This document shows, in pieces, positions 44,252 through 53,768 of a DNA stretch of 64,000 nucleotides (positions are counted from its first letter, which is position 1; each line of letters begins with the position of its first letter). The stretch lies in NCBI GenBank assembly GCA_947072905.1, contig CAMTKF010000001.1, positions 96,776 to 160,775 on the forward strand. The letters run 5' to 3'. Made by a program: the position numbers and the translations under genes. The notes under the pieces are model-generated. The model was not told where the DNA came from. It was given only the letters and a program-made list of their open reading frames with translations, and ran no database searches. Source of the stretch: an uncultured Bacteroidales bacterium (lineage in GTDB: Bacteria; Bacteroidota; Bacteroidia; Bacteroidales; Muribaculaceae).

Positions 44252-44569
44252 TTAACTGAGGGATTGCTTTACGTCCTGCGCTACCTTTTCAGGCAAAGAA
44301 TCAATATCTTCCGACAAAATGTGTCCGTCTCTAAAGAGAGCTGCAATTCCGATTATTAAATTACTTGTTCTATAAAAATTTTCCATATCCATGGCCTCTT
44401 TATAGAAGTCCCGAGCCATTTTTGTGATTTCCATACTTTTGTCAAACTCATTGGCTTCCTCGCCGAGTACTTTTCGCAACTCTTGATGCCACTGCGCATG
44501 ACGATGCAATATACCCCTGCGGATAAGATTTACCGCTGCCTGCTTCTCGCTTTTTGTGAATTCTTTCAT
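44252..44569 (-). CDS. Small helical protein of unknown function
   Basis: 105 residues, soluble and mostly alpha-helical (KSEKQAAVNLIRRGILHRHAQWHQELRKVL, MEITKMARDFYKEAMDMENFYRTSN). No known motif recognised. It starts 14 bp downstream of the terminator of the structured RNA, so it would be transcribed by read-through of that terminator or from an unseen promoter. The RNA could therefore be an attenuator-type leader for this gene. Confidence 0.6.
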   Translation of the reverse strand: MKEFTKSEKQAAVNLIRRGILHRHAQWHQELRKVLGEEANEFDKSMEITKMARDFYKEAMDMENFYRTSNLIIGIAALFRDGHILSEDIDSLPEKVAQDVKQSLS

Positions 44570-44582
44570 ATATTCATGGTAT

Positions 44583-44627
44583 AATAAAAAGAAGAAGGCC
44601 GCCTAAACCTAATCAGACAGCCTTCTT
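44583..44627 (-). terminator. Intrinsic terminator of the structured RNA
   Basis: Read on the minus strand, AAGAAGGC (44627-44620) pairs with GCCTTCTT (44599-44592), followed by CTTTTTATTAT. It lies directly after the RNA's outer helix and 14 bp before the small gene. Confidence 0.8.
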
Positions 44628-44862
44628 TATAAGAGCCACACCAAAGGATGCGATGAAACTCCGATATGACAGGATTTGAGTTCTCGCCGTCCGTTGTAAT
44701 CCTCCGGCATAAAGCTCCGGCACAAGTCCGGATTGAGGCCCGCCATTGGACGACTAAGATTGTCTCGGTATTTCATAATAATTTGAAGAGTTTCCCAATC
44801 AACTTTGATGCGGCAATACGTTCAATGTTCTAAAAGGCTCTTTTATTCTTGCCTTTGGTTTT
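44584..44862 (-). ncRNA. Structured non-coding RNA of about 280 nt, family not identified
   Basis: A promoter at 44869-44876 and a terminator at 44583-44627 bracket it. On the minus strand, nested helices can be drawn by eye: 44836-44842 with 44631-44637 (AAGAGCC/GGCTCTT), 44788-44794 with 44655-44661 (GAAACTC/GAGTTTC), 44748-44754 with 44686-44692 (GTCGTCC/GGACGGC), and 44730-44734 with 44698-44702. CCAAAGG (44858-44852) can also pair with CCTTTGG (44647-44641), which crosses the outer helix (pseudoknot or switch). It lacks tmRNA or RNase P signatures; a 6S-type RNA or a riboswitch is possible. A 49-codon ORF lies inside (44776-44627). Confidence 0.7.
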
Positions 44863-44868
44863 ATAACG

Positions 44869-44876
44869 CAAAGTTA
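44869..44876 (-). promoter_or_regulatory. Promoter of the structured RNA
   Basis: Minus-strand TAACTTTG with TTG at 44898-44896, 19 bp further upstream. Ideal Bacteroidota spacing. Confidence 0.7.
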
Positions 44877-44986
44877 GTTATGTTAGTTCAATTTTGCAAG
44901 TCCCCGACCAATTTTTTTTCGATTATCATAAATTTTTATTTTTTGAAAAAAAATGATTATTTCTTTGAATTCTTAACAAAAAAGCT

Positions 44987-44994
44987 TACCTTTG
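44987..44994 (+). promoter_or_regulatory. Promoter of the Crp/Fnr regulator gene
   Basis: TACCTTTG with TTTG at 44964-44967, 19 bp upstream. Both elements match the Bacteroidota consensus; the leader to 45055 is about 55 nt. Confidence 0.7.
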
Positions 44995-45054
44995 TGTTGA
45001 ATAATGTTGCTACATAGAATAATTTTGTTTAAGTCTACCATTGTCAATCATATA

Positions 45055-45753
45055 ATGATTAAATCCGCTATTGAAAAGGTTATTAACGAAGATATGGCCG
45101 AGATATGGTCAATTCTCACCGGCGAGGAGAAACGCATTATTGTAGATAATTTCAACGTACAGACTTTTAAGAAGAATCAGTTTATCTATGCCGAGGGCGA
45201 TGAACCTGAGTATTTATGGTGTCTGCTCAAAGGCAAGGTGAAGAAGCTCAAAAAAGGTGTTGGAGGTCGCGTACAGATTCTGCGTCTTATACGTCCGGTA
45301 CAGTACTTTGGCTACAGAGCCTACTTCGCACGCGAGCAATACGTATCGAGTGCAGTAGCATTTGAGCCTTCTACGCTTGGAGCTATTCCTATGACAGTCG
45401 TAAGCGACATGATTGATAAAAACAGGAAGCTCGCATGGTTTTTCATTCATGAACTGTCGCGAAATCTTGGTGGCTCTGATACAAAAATTGTAAACCTCAC
45501 CCAAAAACATATCCGCGGCCGTCTGGCTGAGGCATTGATGGTGCTGAGAGAAAATTACGGATATGAAGAAGACGAGTCTACATTAAAGATATATATGTCG
45601 AGAGAAGACCTTGCCAATCTGTCAAACATGACTACTGCAAATGCAATCCGTACATTATCAACCTTTGTAGACGAACGTCTGATAACTGTCGACGGTCGCC
45701 GTATACGTATCATAAACGAATCGCAACTGCGAAAAATCAGTAAATTCGGTTAA
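45055..45753 (+). CDS. Crp/Fnr family transcriptional regulator
   Basis: About 232 residues from the ATG at 45055 (MIKSAIEKVINEDMAEIW). An earlier ATG at 45004 would add 17 hydrophobic residues and leave almost no leader, so it is disfavoured. A cyclic-nucleotide-binding-type beta-roll (about residues 25-130, QFIYAEGDEPEYLWCLLKGKVKKL) is followed by a winged helix-turn-helix (MSREDLANLSNMTTANAIRTLS, near 182-203). No Fnr iron-sulfur cysteines are seen. Its 3' end overlaps the menE 3' end by 17 bp (convergent). Confidence 0.9.
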   Translation: MIKSAIEKVINEDMAEIWSILTGEEKRIIVDNFNVQTFKKNQFIYAEGDEPEYLWCLLKGKVKKLKKGVGGRVQILRLIRPVQYFGYRAYFAREQYVSSAVAFEPSTLGAIPMTVVSDMIDKNRKLAWFFIHELSRNLGGSDTKIVNLTQKHIRGRLAEALMVLRENYGYEEDESTLKIYMSREDLANLSNMTTANAIRTLSTFVDERLITVDGRRIRIINESQLRKISKFG

Positions 45754-46693
45754 TACAGTCGGGCACTACTCGCCTTATTTTACCTCCATTAGCGGTAACC
45801 GGCAGATTATTGACAACAAATATTTTTTTTGGCAACTTTTTCTTATCAGGAAAGGTTGCCTTTAATTTTTCCATAATATCGGCGGGCGGATTTACCGCAA
45901 TCATTGCGAGTGCGGTGCCCCATTTTTCATCAGGAACCCCTACAAGATAGAATTCCTGTAATCCGGGTAAAAGAGTACTTATTTCGCGTTCAAGGCTTTC
46001 GAGATGTATCTTGATGCCGCCTGAATTAATCACATTATCAAAACGACCAATCCATTCAAACCTGTGCTTGTCAATCAGCCTGACAACATCGTTGGTGACC
46101 AGTTCTCCCCATGAATACTTATTTGATCTGATAACAAGACACTCTCTGGCATCAGTTTGAAATTCCACACCGGGCATGGCTATGAAGACTGCATCCTCAC
46201 CCACTTTGCGCAGGGCCACATGGCTGCAGGTTTCGGTCATACCATATCCGAGCCACGCATTGATTCCCCGCGTCTTTACAGCTTGAGCAAGTTTGTCAGA
46301 CAAAGGTGCTCCGCCTATCAATAAATTCCTTATCTTCCTGTCGGCGTCATGGTTATCAAGTATTGATGGAATCTGAGATGGCACTACCGGCAACAAGTCG
46401 GCGGCACATGGCAGTTCTATATGGTTTGATACCGGTATTTCAATGAGCCTGCATCCTGCTGTTTCGGCCCTAACCACCATCATTTTACCGGCTATATAGT
46501 CGGTTGATAATGGAGAGACCAAAACAGAGTCGCCGGTAATGCCGAAAAAACGGTTGGTAGCCTCGGCCGAGGCTACCATGTCTCTTTTCAACAATTTTAT
46601 CTGCTTGGGTACACCGGTAGAACCGCTGGTATGAGCGATAACAAAATCATCGGCAGAATACCATTCTTTCAAAAAGTCTTTTATCGTTGCCAT
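45737..46693 (-). CDS. menE: o-Succinylbenzoate-CoA ligase (AMP-forming)
   Basis: Adenylates o-succinylbenzoate and joins it to CoA in menaquinone synthesis. 318 residues, shorter than many MenE proteins but with the AMP-binding core: AHTSGSTGVPKQ near residue 20, GYGMTETCSHVA near 150, GRFDNVINSGGIKI near 218, and the catalytic lysine region NGGKIRR at the C-terminus. Overlaps the menC stop by 13 bp, so it is the last gene of menD-menB-menC-menE. Identification rests partly on this context. Confidence 0.9.
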   Translation of the reverse strand: MATIKDFLKEWYSADDFVIAHTSGSTGVPKQIKLLKRDMVASAEATNRFFGITGDSVLVSPLSTDYIAGKMMVVRAETAGCRLIEIPVSNHIELPCAADLLPVVPSQIPSILDNHDADRKIRNLLIGGAPLSDKLAQAVKTRGINAWLGYGMTETCSHVALRKVGEDAVFIAMPGVEFQTDARECLVIRSNKYSWGELVTNDVVRLIDKHRFEWIGRFDNVINSGGIKIHLESLEREISTLLPGLQEFYLVGVPDEKWGTALAMIAVNPPADIMEKLKATFPDKKKLPKKIFVVNNLPVTANGGKIRRVVPDCINRIY

Positions 46694-47709
46694 TCTAGTT
46701 CAGGAATCATACGCTTTTTCTCGGGATGATAAAACAGCCTGTCACCACGCAGTTCAAGTGGCGAAGCGGTGTTATTGTGATATAGCTGACCGGTGCCAAG
46801 CCCCTGGGGCAGCTCAAGATTTGCGGTACCGCAACGTCTTACCAGCCATCGGGCAATAGCTTCAAGACCTATATTAGACTCGAGGGCCGAGGTAGCCCAC
46901 CACCCTATTCCAAGTTTCTCGGCCTCGTCAATCCAGCAATCCGCACCGCTGAATCCGCCACACAATGACGGCTTCAATATTATATATTGCGGACTTAGCG
47001 TTGAAAGTATCTCGCTGACTTCACGTTGTGAATGCACTCCTATCAGCTCCTCGTCAAGCGCTATAGGTATGGGCGATTCACGGCATATCCGCGACATTGC
47101 TTCCCATTGCATAGGCTTGATGGGTTGTTCAATAGAATGGACAGCGTACTTAGATAAAGTTTCAAGACGCCCCAACGCATCATCTGCATTAAAACTGCCG
47201 TTGGCATCAAGCCGTAGCTGCAGCTCGTCGGCTGAATATCTGCCACGGATATAAGCGAGCAATTCGAGCTCCTGCCCAAAGTCAATGCCTCCAATCTTGA
47301 GTTTGAGGATATGAAAGCCTGATTTAAGTTTCTCATCAATCCGTTGGAGCATTGTGTGTTTATCACCCATCCATATCAAGCCGTTGATAGGAATACCGGC
47401 TTCTCCACGCGTGAAGTCATTGGATTCAAGAGCGCCCATATCACACAGGGCACTCTCAAATCCAAACCGTATGGATGAATTCATTTTTTCAAGTTCCGGA
47501 TTTTTACAAAACCTGCTTAGTTCTGACTCGTAGAGTGGCGAATCTTCTTTACTCAGTCCCTTGAACAGAGCACATTCCCCGTATCCGATGCGGTTATTGT
47601 CATCGTCAATGAGACGTATGAAGTACGTATCCTTCACGCGCATCGAATCTCTCGATGTGCGTGCCAGAAAACGGAAATCAAGCCTGTAAGGCGCCCATTC
47701 GGCAAACAT
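46681..47709 (-). CDS. menC: o-Succinylbenzoate synthase
   Basis: Enolase-superfamily dehydratase converting SHCHC to o-succinylbenzoate. 342 residues. Catalytic-set residues are visible: KLKIGG near 136, RLDANGSF near 165, EQP near 192, ALDEEL near 216, and the general base lysine in ILKPSLCGGFSG near 244. Starts 6 bp after the menB stop. Confidence 0.93.
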   Translation of the reverse strand: MFAEWAPYRLDFRFLARTSRDSMRVKDTYFIRLIDDDNNRIGYGECALFKGLSKEDSPLYESELSRFCKNPELEKMNSSIRFGFESALCDMGALESNDFTRGEAGIPINGLIWMGDKHTMLQRIDEKLKSGFHILKLKIGGIDFGQELELLAYIRGRYSADELQLRLDANGSFNADDALGRLETLSKYAVHSIEQPIKPMQWEAMSRICRESPIPIALDEELIGVHSQREVSEILSTLSPQYIILKPSLCGGFSGADCWIDEAEKLGIGWWATSALESNIGLEAIARWLVRRCGTANLELPQGLGTGQLYHNNTASPLELRGDRLFYHPEKKRMIPELEWQR

Positions 47710-47715
47710 ACCCTT

Positions 47716-48540
47716 TTAACCCGGGAATTGAGGGAATTGGTCAAAATCGGGATCGCGTTTTTCAAGGAATGCGTTTTTGCCTTCCTGCGCTTCATCCATC
47801 AGATAGTACATGAGGGTGGCATCACCGGCAAATTCCATAAGGCCGTGCTGGCCGTTAAGCTCGGCATTCAGTGCCCTCTTTATCATACGTATGGCGAAAG
47901 GACTGCGTTTCATTATGGTCTCGCACCATTCAACAACTTCGTCTTCGAGTTTGTCAAACGGAACCACCTTGTTTATCATTCCCATCTCAAGAGCCTCGGC
48001 AGCTGTGTATTGACGGCAGAGATACCATATCTCGCGGGCTTTTTTCTGACCCACGCAGCGGGCAAGGTACGAAGAGCCAAATCCGGCGTCAAAGCTGCCT
48101 ACCTTGGGGCCTGTCTGTCCGAAACGTGCATTCTCCGAGGCTATCGACAGATCGCAGATAACCTGAAGCACATTGCCGCCGCCTATGGCATAGCCATTTA
48201 CCATTGCTATAACAGGCTTGGTGATGCTTTGTATAGCTTTATGAAGATCAAGTACATTAAGACGCGGAACATCATTCTCGTCTCTATATCCACCACGGCT
48301 TTTGTAATTCTGGTCACCGCCTGAGCAAAAAGCCTTGTCGCCGGCTCCGGTGAGCACGATCACCCTTACTTCCTTGTGAGTGCGGCAGTAATCCATGGCA
48401 TCGAGCATCTGTGCATTTGTCTGAGGACGGAATGCGTTATACACCTCAGGACGGTTGATTGTAATGCGGGCAATGCCGTTATAGAAGTCAAACAGAATAT
48501 CTGAATATTCCTTGATGGTTGTCCAATTGCGTGTTGACAT
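47716..48540 (-). CDS. menB: 1,4-Dihydroxy-2-naphthoyl-CoA synthase
   Basis: Crotonase-fold enzyme that closes the naphthoquinone ring. About 274 residues from the ATG at 48540 ([12 protein letters not shown]), which matches the family start; an upstream in-frame ATG at 48567 lies inside menD. CoA/oxyanion motif [14 protein letters not shown] near residue 75 and [19 protein letters not shown] near 125. Follows menD closely and precedes menC by 6 bp. Confidence 0.94.
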   Translation of the reverse strand: MSTRNWTTIKEYSDILFDFYNGIARITINRPEVYNAFRPQTNAQMLDAMDYCRTHKEVRVIVLTGAGDKAFCSGGDQNYKSRGGYRDENDVPRLNVLDLHKAIQSITKPVIAMVNGYAIGGGNVLQVICDLSIASENARFGQTGPKVGSFDAGFGSSYLARCVGQKKAREIWYLCRQYTAAEALEMGMINKVVPFDKLEDEVVEWCETIMKRSPFAIRMIKRALNAELNGQHGLMEFAGDATLMYYLMDEAQEGKNAFLEKRDPDFDQFPQFPG

Positions 48541-48553
48541 ATCGTTATTTATT

Positions 48554-50269
48554 TTATCTTGTTTCAAAAAATTTTCTTAAATTCAATGCAGACAGTTCAC
48601 CATCGGTCACTATCTCTAAAATAGACGGACGCGAATTATCATCAAAAAAAGCTGCAATAACTCTCTCAAACTCCGTATGGTCAGAAGCCAAATAGTAGTT
48701 GAAGCCGTAAGCATCGGAAAGCTTGGCCAAAGGCAGACGCACATCAGCCACAAAATCGCGTTGGAGTTCTTCGAGATTTCGGGTTGTGCGTATGAAACGG
48801 AATATACCACCACCGCCGTTATTGAGAACAACAATCTTGAAATTGTCAGGTATGAAGGTACATGCCAAAGCTCCTATGTCATACTGCATGCTCATATCAC
48901 CTGTAATAAGGACTGTCGGATTCCGGCTCATGAGCGCAGCTCCTATGGCAGTGGATGTGCAGCCATCAATCCCGCTTACACCACGATTACAGTCTATGCG
49001 GGCTGCTTTTGAGTAATCAAAAAGTTGAACATACCTTACAGAGGTGCCGTTGCTGAGTTGCAGATTGCATCGCTCGGGCAGAGCTTGCAGCAGCTTATAA
49101 ACAGCTTTGAAGTCGCACCAAGGGCTAAGCCGGGCCCACTCTTCGGCCGATTCAGAGGATTTAATCTTGGCATCAAGCCAATGTCGCTTATATTCGGTGG
49201 GTGCCGCCAATTTTTGATTATCCAAACAATCGGCAAGAGCATTTACGGCAACAGCCGGCAGGACACTCAGGCGTACCGAGAGTTTGCGGAAACAGTCTAT
49301 CGCATGGTCGTTCACACCTATGCTCCAATGCCTGAGCGAGGGGCAGCGTCGCAGCCACTCCTTCACCATTCGGGATGTGAGCGAACCTCCCAAAGTTATC
49401 ACAATATCCGGCGAATATCTTTCATCAAGCTCAGGACCGATGTACCGTAATGTTGCGTCTATATTAGATATAAAAGCATCATTATTATGATTATGCAGAT
49501 TGCTCTGGGCCTCGTGCATCACTACCACGTTGGGTTGCTGTGCCATGCGAGCGAGAGACTTATCCAATCCGCACGGTTCCATGAATCCTGCAAGAACAAG
49601 TACCTTGGCAGGTGACTTGAGCTGCTCGGCAAGATTTGCAATACAATCTGAATCAATCTGATACGAATTGCCGCATAGGTCTATACATCTTGCTTCGTCA
49701 CCATAAGAATCATTATCATCAATATGTTCTGTTTGGCCCAATGGGTCGGCAAGACGTACATTTACATGTACAGGACCCGGTTGTCCGTCTGTGGCAAGAG
49801 TAAAGGCATCATTAACCGTGCGGTTTATCATCCACAATCGGTCGGGCTCTTCAGTCTCAACCGGGATATCAAACGAACCCTTTATGAAGTTGTTGTAAAT
49901 ACCCGGCTGTTTGATAGTCTGTGAATCGTCCTGATCAATCCATTCCGAGGGTCTGTCGGCGGTAATGACAATCAACGGCGCATGGCGGTAGAATGCCTCG
50001 GCTATGGCCGGGGCATAGTTGAGTGCGGCAGTCCCGGATGTGCAAATCAATGCTACGGGCGAAGAACCGGCAGCATTGGACATACCAAGCGCTATAAATG
50101 CTGCTGAACGCTCATCAATGACTACCCGGGTATTGATACCGGGATGACGTTCGACAGCAACGATAAGGGGCGCGTTCCTGCTACCGGGCGATATTACAAC
50201 CTCTTTCACCCCATGAGCATAGAGCAGGGAGGCTATCATACGAGCAACTTTCTTAGCCGTGTTTCTCAT
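48554..50269 (-). CDS. menD: 2-Succinyl-5-enolpyruvyl-6-hydroxy-3-cyclohexene-1-carboxylate synthase
   Basis: Thiamine-diphosphate enzyme that joins isochorismate and 2-oxoglutarate, the first committed menaquinone step. 571 residues. N-terminal [12 protein letters not shown] near residue 25, and the ThDP-binding half with [12 protein letters not shown] and NNGGGGIF near 455-485. First gene of the men operon; the isochorismate synthase is encoded at 60.3-61.4 kb instead, and menA/menH are not in the window. Confidence 0.95.
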   Translation of the reverse strand: MRNTAKKVARMIASLLYAHGVKEVVISPGSRNAPLIVAVERHPGINTRVVIDERSAAFIALGMSNAAGSSPVALICTSGTAALNYAPAIAEAFYRHAPLIVITADRPSEWIDQDDSQTIKQPGIYNNFIKGSFDIPVETEEPDRLWMINRTVNDAFTLATDGQPGPVHVNVRLADPLGQTEHIDDNDSYGDEARCIDLCGNSYQIDSDCIANLAEQLKSPAKVLVLAGFMEPCGLDKSLARMAQQPNVVVMHEAQSNLHNHNNDAFISNIDATLRYIGPELDERYSPDIVITLGGSLTSRMVKEWLRRCPSLRHWSIGVNDHAIDCFRKLSVRLSVLPAVAVNALADCLDNQKLAAPTEYKRHWLDAKIKSSESAEEWARLSPWCDFKAVYKLLQALPERCNLQLSNGTSVRYVQLFDYSKAARIDCNRGVSGIDGCTSTAIGAALMSRNPTVLITGDMSMQYDIGALACTFIPDNFKIVVLNNGGGGIFRFIRTTRNLEELQRDFVADVRLPLAKLSDAYGFNYYLASDHTEFERVIAAFFDDNSRPSILEIVTDGELSALNLRKFFETR

Positions 50270-50300
50270 TTATTTTTTACAAAAAATGTGATTTCAATAA

Positions 50301-50308
50301 ACAAAGTT
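50301..50308 (-). promoter_or_regulatory. -7 promoter element of the men operon
   Basis: Minus-strand TAACTTTG, 31 bp before the menD ATG; leader about 25 nt. Confidence 0.6.
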
Positions 50309-50322
50309 ACAAAAATAATTTG

Positions 50323-50330
50323 TTACATTT
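50323..50330 (+). promoter_or_regulatory. -7 promoter element of the Omp85-type gene
   Basis: TACATTTG, 15 bp before the ATG at 50346; leader very short. Confidence 0.5.
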
Positions 50331-50345
50331 GTACAGCTATTTATT

Positions 50346-51509
50346 ATGAGACTACGATTAATTTATTTTTTAGCGTTTTTTTCGCTTTCTTTATCCATTA
50401 TGGCCAAAGACAGCGAAAATGTCATCGCGGCATCTGATATTGACACGGTTCCGAAAAAACAGGGATTTATTAATAAAATCATAAATTACTTTAATGAATC
50501 AAACAAGAAGAAGGTAGGACGGAAAATGGATATAAGTTTTATCGGTGGTCCCTTCTATTCTTCTGATTCCAAGTTTGGAGTAGGACTTGTGGCCGCCGGA
50601 GCCTACAACACATGTCCGGAGGACTCAATGACCACACCTTCCAATATGTCGTTAAGTTTCAAGGCCACGACTGCGGCTCATTTTGAACTCACCTTGAGAG
50701 GCGAACATATCTTTCCGCACGACCGTATGCGATTGAATTATGAAGTGAATTTCGCCTCAATCGACACTAAGTTCTGGGGCGTGGGATATAAGCAGTGCAG
50801 CGTTGACTCCAACGAGTCAAGATATAAATATTTGTCATCGCACGCCGAAGCCCACTTTGCGTGGCGTGTAGCATCTTCAGTATATATAGGGCCGATGATT
50901 ACGTTTGATTATATAAACGCGCGTGATTTCCGCAAACCGGAATTATGGGCCGGACTGCCTGACAGATCTTTCAATTACAGCATAGGCGCATCGTTCAGAT
51001 ACGACACCCGCGACAATCTTACTGCACCCAAACACGGCTTTTTCATACGTTTTGATCAATCATTTGCATTCGGCTGGATGGGCAACAAATATCCTTATAA
51101 GGCCAATGAACTCACGGCGGCGTGCTACTTTCCGCTATGGAAAGATGCCACTCTGGCCTCGCGCCTGCACTGGAAGGTTACATGGGGCAAAACACCGTGG
51201 GGCGTAATGCCGTATCTTGGCGGAAGCGAATTTATGCGCGGCTATTTCGAAGGACGATACCGCGATAAAGGCGCCGCCGACTTATGCGTAGAACTGCGTC
51301 AACATGTATGGCGCCGTCATGGCTTTGTAGTATGGGGCGGAGTTGGCTCCGTATTTCCTAAGGTAGATAAAATAAACTTTCACGAACTGCTTCCGAATTT
51401 CGGTGTGGGATATCGCTGGGAATTCAAGAAGAACATGAATGTGAGATTGGATGTAGGTTTCGGAAAGCATGAAAAGGGGTTTTTCTTCAATATCAACGAA
51501 GCATTCTAA
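50346..51509 (+). CDS. Omp85/BamA-type outer-membrane barrel without POTRA domains
   Basis: 387 residues. Signal peptide ends near MAKDS. The region from about residue 60 on is a beta-barrel (FIGGPFYSSDSKFGVGLVAAGAY) that contains the diagnostic Omp85 loop MRGYFEGRYRDKG near 297, and the C-terminus is aromatic. There is no POTRA repeat, so it is a short surface-antigen-type member, not BamA itself. Divergent from menD. Followed after 39 bp by the EptA-type gene; role unknown, perhaps lipid or protein export. Confidence 0.85.
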   Translation: MRLRLIYFLAFFSLSLSIMAKDSENVIAASDIDTVPKKQGFINKIINYFNESNKKKVGRKMDISFIGGPFYSSDSKFGVGLVAAGAYNTCPEDSMTTPSNMSLSFKATTAAHFELTLRGEHIFPHDRMRLNYEVNFASIDTKFWGVGYKQCSVDSNESRYKYLSSHAEAHFAWRVASSVYIGPMITFDYINARDFRKPELWAGLPDRSFNYSIGASFRYDTRDNLTAPKHGFFIRFDQSFAFGWMGNKYPYKANELTAACYFPLWKDATLASRLHWKVTWGKTPWGVMPYLGGSEFMRGYFEGRYRDKGAADLCVELRQHVWRRHGFVVWGGVGSVFPKVDKINFHELLPNFGVGYRWEFKKNMNVRLDVGFGKHEKGFFFNINEAF

Positions 51510-51548
51510 ATTATCAAACCTCGCAAAACAACTGATGTAAATTCAAAA

Positions 51549-53240
51549 ATGTCACATATTTTTAAAAAAATATTTTCGCCAAATGTATTCATTTGGTTTT
51601 ATCCGCTACTTTTGATTATCCCCAATATCGCGCTTGATTTCACAGAGTCGTACAGCGTTTTGGCCATGATAAGCAATGTATTATTTCCTCTGGGAATATA
51701 CTGCGTTGTGATGAGCCTATGGAAAAACGCAGGGCGCACAGCTGCACTGATATTGTTTTTCGCGCTTTTTTATGGCGCTTTTCAAGTAGTACTTCTTTTC
51801 CTTTATGGAGAATCTATAATAGCCATTGACATGCTGCTCAATGTTGCCACCACTAATGTAGAGGAAGCTTCTGAATTATTAGTCAATCTTGCTTCGGCTG
51901 TCGTCACCATCTGTGTCTTATACATACCTTCGTTAATATGGGGAATCGTTCTGGCAGTGAAAAAAATATTTCCGGACAAAAGGCAGCGGTATAAGATTCG
52001 CAAACTCGGATTATGGACTGCGGCAGCAGGAATTGTGACTATCGGTATCTGCTATATATTTGTGCAAGGATTTAATATTTCAAAAGAAATATTCCCGGTC
52101 AACGTAATGCGAAACACCGTAGCGGCTGTTCAGCGTACAGTGGCAACTGAGAATTATCACAAGACCTCAGATTCTTTTTCGTACAAAGCCACACCTGCAC
52201 ATCCGTCTGATGATAAAGAGATATATATGATGGTGATTGGAGAAACTTCGCGAGCCGATAATTGGCAGATTTTAGGATATGACCGTCCTACCAATCCCCT
52301 GCTGTCAAAAAGGGACGACATAGTAGCTTTTTCCAAAGTGCTCAGCGAGAGCAATACCACACATAAAAGCGTTCCGATGCTCATGACTCCACTGGGCGCT
52401 GATAATTTTAATGATTCAATATACACTACAAAAAGTATTATCACGGCATTCAAGGAAGCTGGATTCAAGACTGCCTACTTCTCCAACCAGGGACGCAATC
52501 ATTCATTCATTGATTTCTTTGCCAACGAAGCCGATACAACCGTATTCCTTAAAGATGATGGTAAAAATCATTATGATGCAGAATTGACCGATCCGGTGCG
52601 CAAAACATTAGATGCAGGTGATAACAAGCTGTTCATAGTACTGCACACCTACGGCTCGCATTTTAATTATGTAGACCGTTATCCTGCCGAATCGTCGGTA
52701 TTCAGGCCCGATTATGTACCACTTGCCGAGGCTAAGAACCGAGATCAGCTTATCAACGCATATAACAACACCATAGTCGGCACAGATAAATTATTGAATG
52801 ATCTGGCAGATATTCTCGAGGCTGAGGATGCGACGTCGGCCATGCTGTATGTATCAGATCATGGCGAGGATATATTTGATGACGAGCGAGAACGTTTCCT
52901 TCATGCCTCACCCGTACCTACATATTATCAGATACACGTTCCGATGGTTGCATGGATGTCATCGAAATATAAAGATGAATATCCTGAACTGTTTAAGACC
53001 GCACAATCATATAAAGATAAAGACATATCTTCGTCAGCATCCCTTTTCAATACAATGATGGACCTGGCAGGTATAAGGTCGGATTATGTTGACTTGACTA
53101 AATCGTTGGTATCTCCGCTCTACGAAACGCCCACGCGTGTATATCTCAACGATTATAACGAGAAGGTAACCCTAAAACGCGCCGGCCTGCGTAAAACCGA
53201 TTTTGAGCAACTGCACAAACACGGCATTTCGGTTAAGTAA
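51549..53240 (+). CDS. EptA-type phosphoethanolamine transferase
   Basis: 563-residue inner-membrane enzyme with five N-terminal helices (residues about 10-170) and a periplasmic alkaline-phosphatase-like domain. The catalytic GETSRADN motif has Thr233 as the likely nucleophile; further motifs are GYDRPTNP, LHTYGSHFNYVDRYP near 358 and SDHGEDIFD near 435. The family adds phosphoethanolamine to lipid A or other glycans and can lower cationic-peptide sensitivity; the acceptor here is unknown. Terminator at 53267-53311. Confidence 0.9.
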   Translation: MSHIFKKIFSPNVFIWFYPLLLIIPNIALDFTESYSVLAMISNVLFPLGIYCVVMSLWKNAGRTAALILFFALFYGAFQVVLLFLYGESIIAIDMLLNVATTNVEEASELLVNLASAVVTICVLYIPSLIWGIVLAVKKIFPDKRQRYKIRKLGLWTAAAGIVTIGICYIFVQGFNISKEIFPVNVMRNTVAAVQRTVATENYHKTSDSFSYKATPAHPSDDKEIYMMVIGETSRADNWQILGYDRPTNPLLSKRDDIVAFSKVLSESNTTHKSVPMLMTPLGADNFNDSIYTTKSIITAFKEAGFKTAYFSNQGRNHSFIDFFANEADTTVFLKDDGKNHYDAELTDPVRKTLDAGDNKLFIVLHTYGSHFNYVDRYPAESSVFRPDYVPLAEAKNRDQLINAYNNTIVGTDKLLNDLADILEAEDATSAMLYVSDHGEDIFDDERERFLHASPVPTYYQIHVPMVAWMSSKYKDEYPELFKTAQSYKDKDISSSASLFNTMMDLAGIRSDYVDLTKSLVSPLYETPTRVYLNDYNEKVTLKRAGLRKTDFEQLHKHGISVK

Positions 53241-53266
53241 CAACATAAAATACCTATCTACATATC

Positions 53267-53311
53267 AAAGAGTCCCCGGCAACTTTCTATCAGTGTCGGG
53301 GACTCTTTTTT
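53267..53311. terminator. Bidirectional terminator between eptA-like and nrdG
   Basis: AAAGAGTCCCCG (53267-53278) pairs perfectly with CGGGGACTCTTT (53297-53308), followed by T-run; A-run on the other side allows use from both strands. Confidence 0.8.
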
Positions 53312-53318
53312 GAGATGA

Positions 53319-53768
53319 TCAGATTTTGATTAAACGTTGGTTTCGCGATCCTCTGAACTGCAGAGTGGTATCTCTTTGCTCCATTATGAACGGGCCGTCG
53401 ACTACCGTGTCAATGTAGGGCAATATCGCACAAGCCGATGGCATTTCAAGTAGCTCTTCGTATGTGAAGCCTGTATACAGCCAAATAGTTTTTCCAAGCT
53501 GCCTTATTGCTTTGACAAGCGGAAGCAATCTCTCGGCCTGATATATGGGGTCACCTCCGGTAAGAGTGACATTGAAATCATTATATTCTATAACAGAAAT
53601 CAGTTCACTCACTGTCATATCTTTGCCCGCATCATGCGGCCAGGTATGCGGGTTGTGGCACCCGGGGCAACGATGTTCGCAGCCTGCAAGATAGATTGAA
53701 GTACGCAGGCCGGGACCGTCGACACTTGTTCCTTCTACAATATCTATTACCCTGAGAGTCTTTTCCAT
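53319..53768 (-). CDS. nrdG: Anaerobic ribonucleotide reductase activating protein
   Basis: Radical SAM activase that makes the glycyl radical on NrdD. 149 residues with the cluster motif CEHRCPGC near residue 30, GGDPIYQ near 72 and a typical C-terminus. Its start touches the nrdD stop (1-bp overlap), so it is coexpressed. Confidence 0.95.
   Translation of the reverse strand: MEKTLRVIDIVEGTSVDGPGLRTSIYLAGCEHRCPGCHNPHTWPHDAGKDMTVSELISVIEYNDFNVTLTGGDPIYQAERLLPLVKAIRQLGKTIWLYTGFTYEELLEMPSACAILPYIDTVVDGPFIMEQRDTTLQFRGSRNQRLIKI

Noticed and set aside
44584..44862. tmRNA or RNase P RNA
   Set aside because: No CCA end, tag-peptide region or conserved RNase P core found; helices do not match.
47728..48324. 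198-codon plus-strand open frame
   Set aside because: Antisense shadow of menB.
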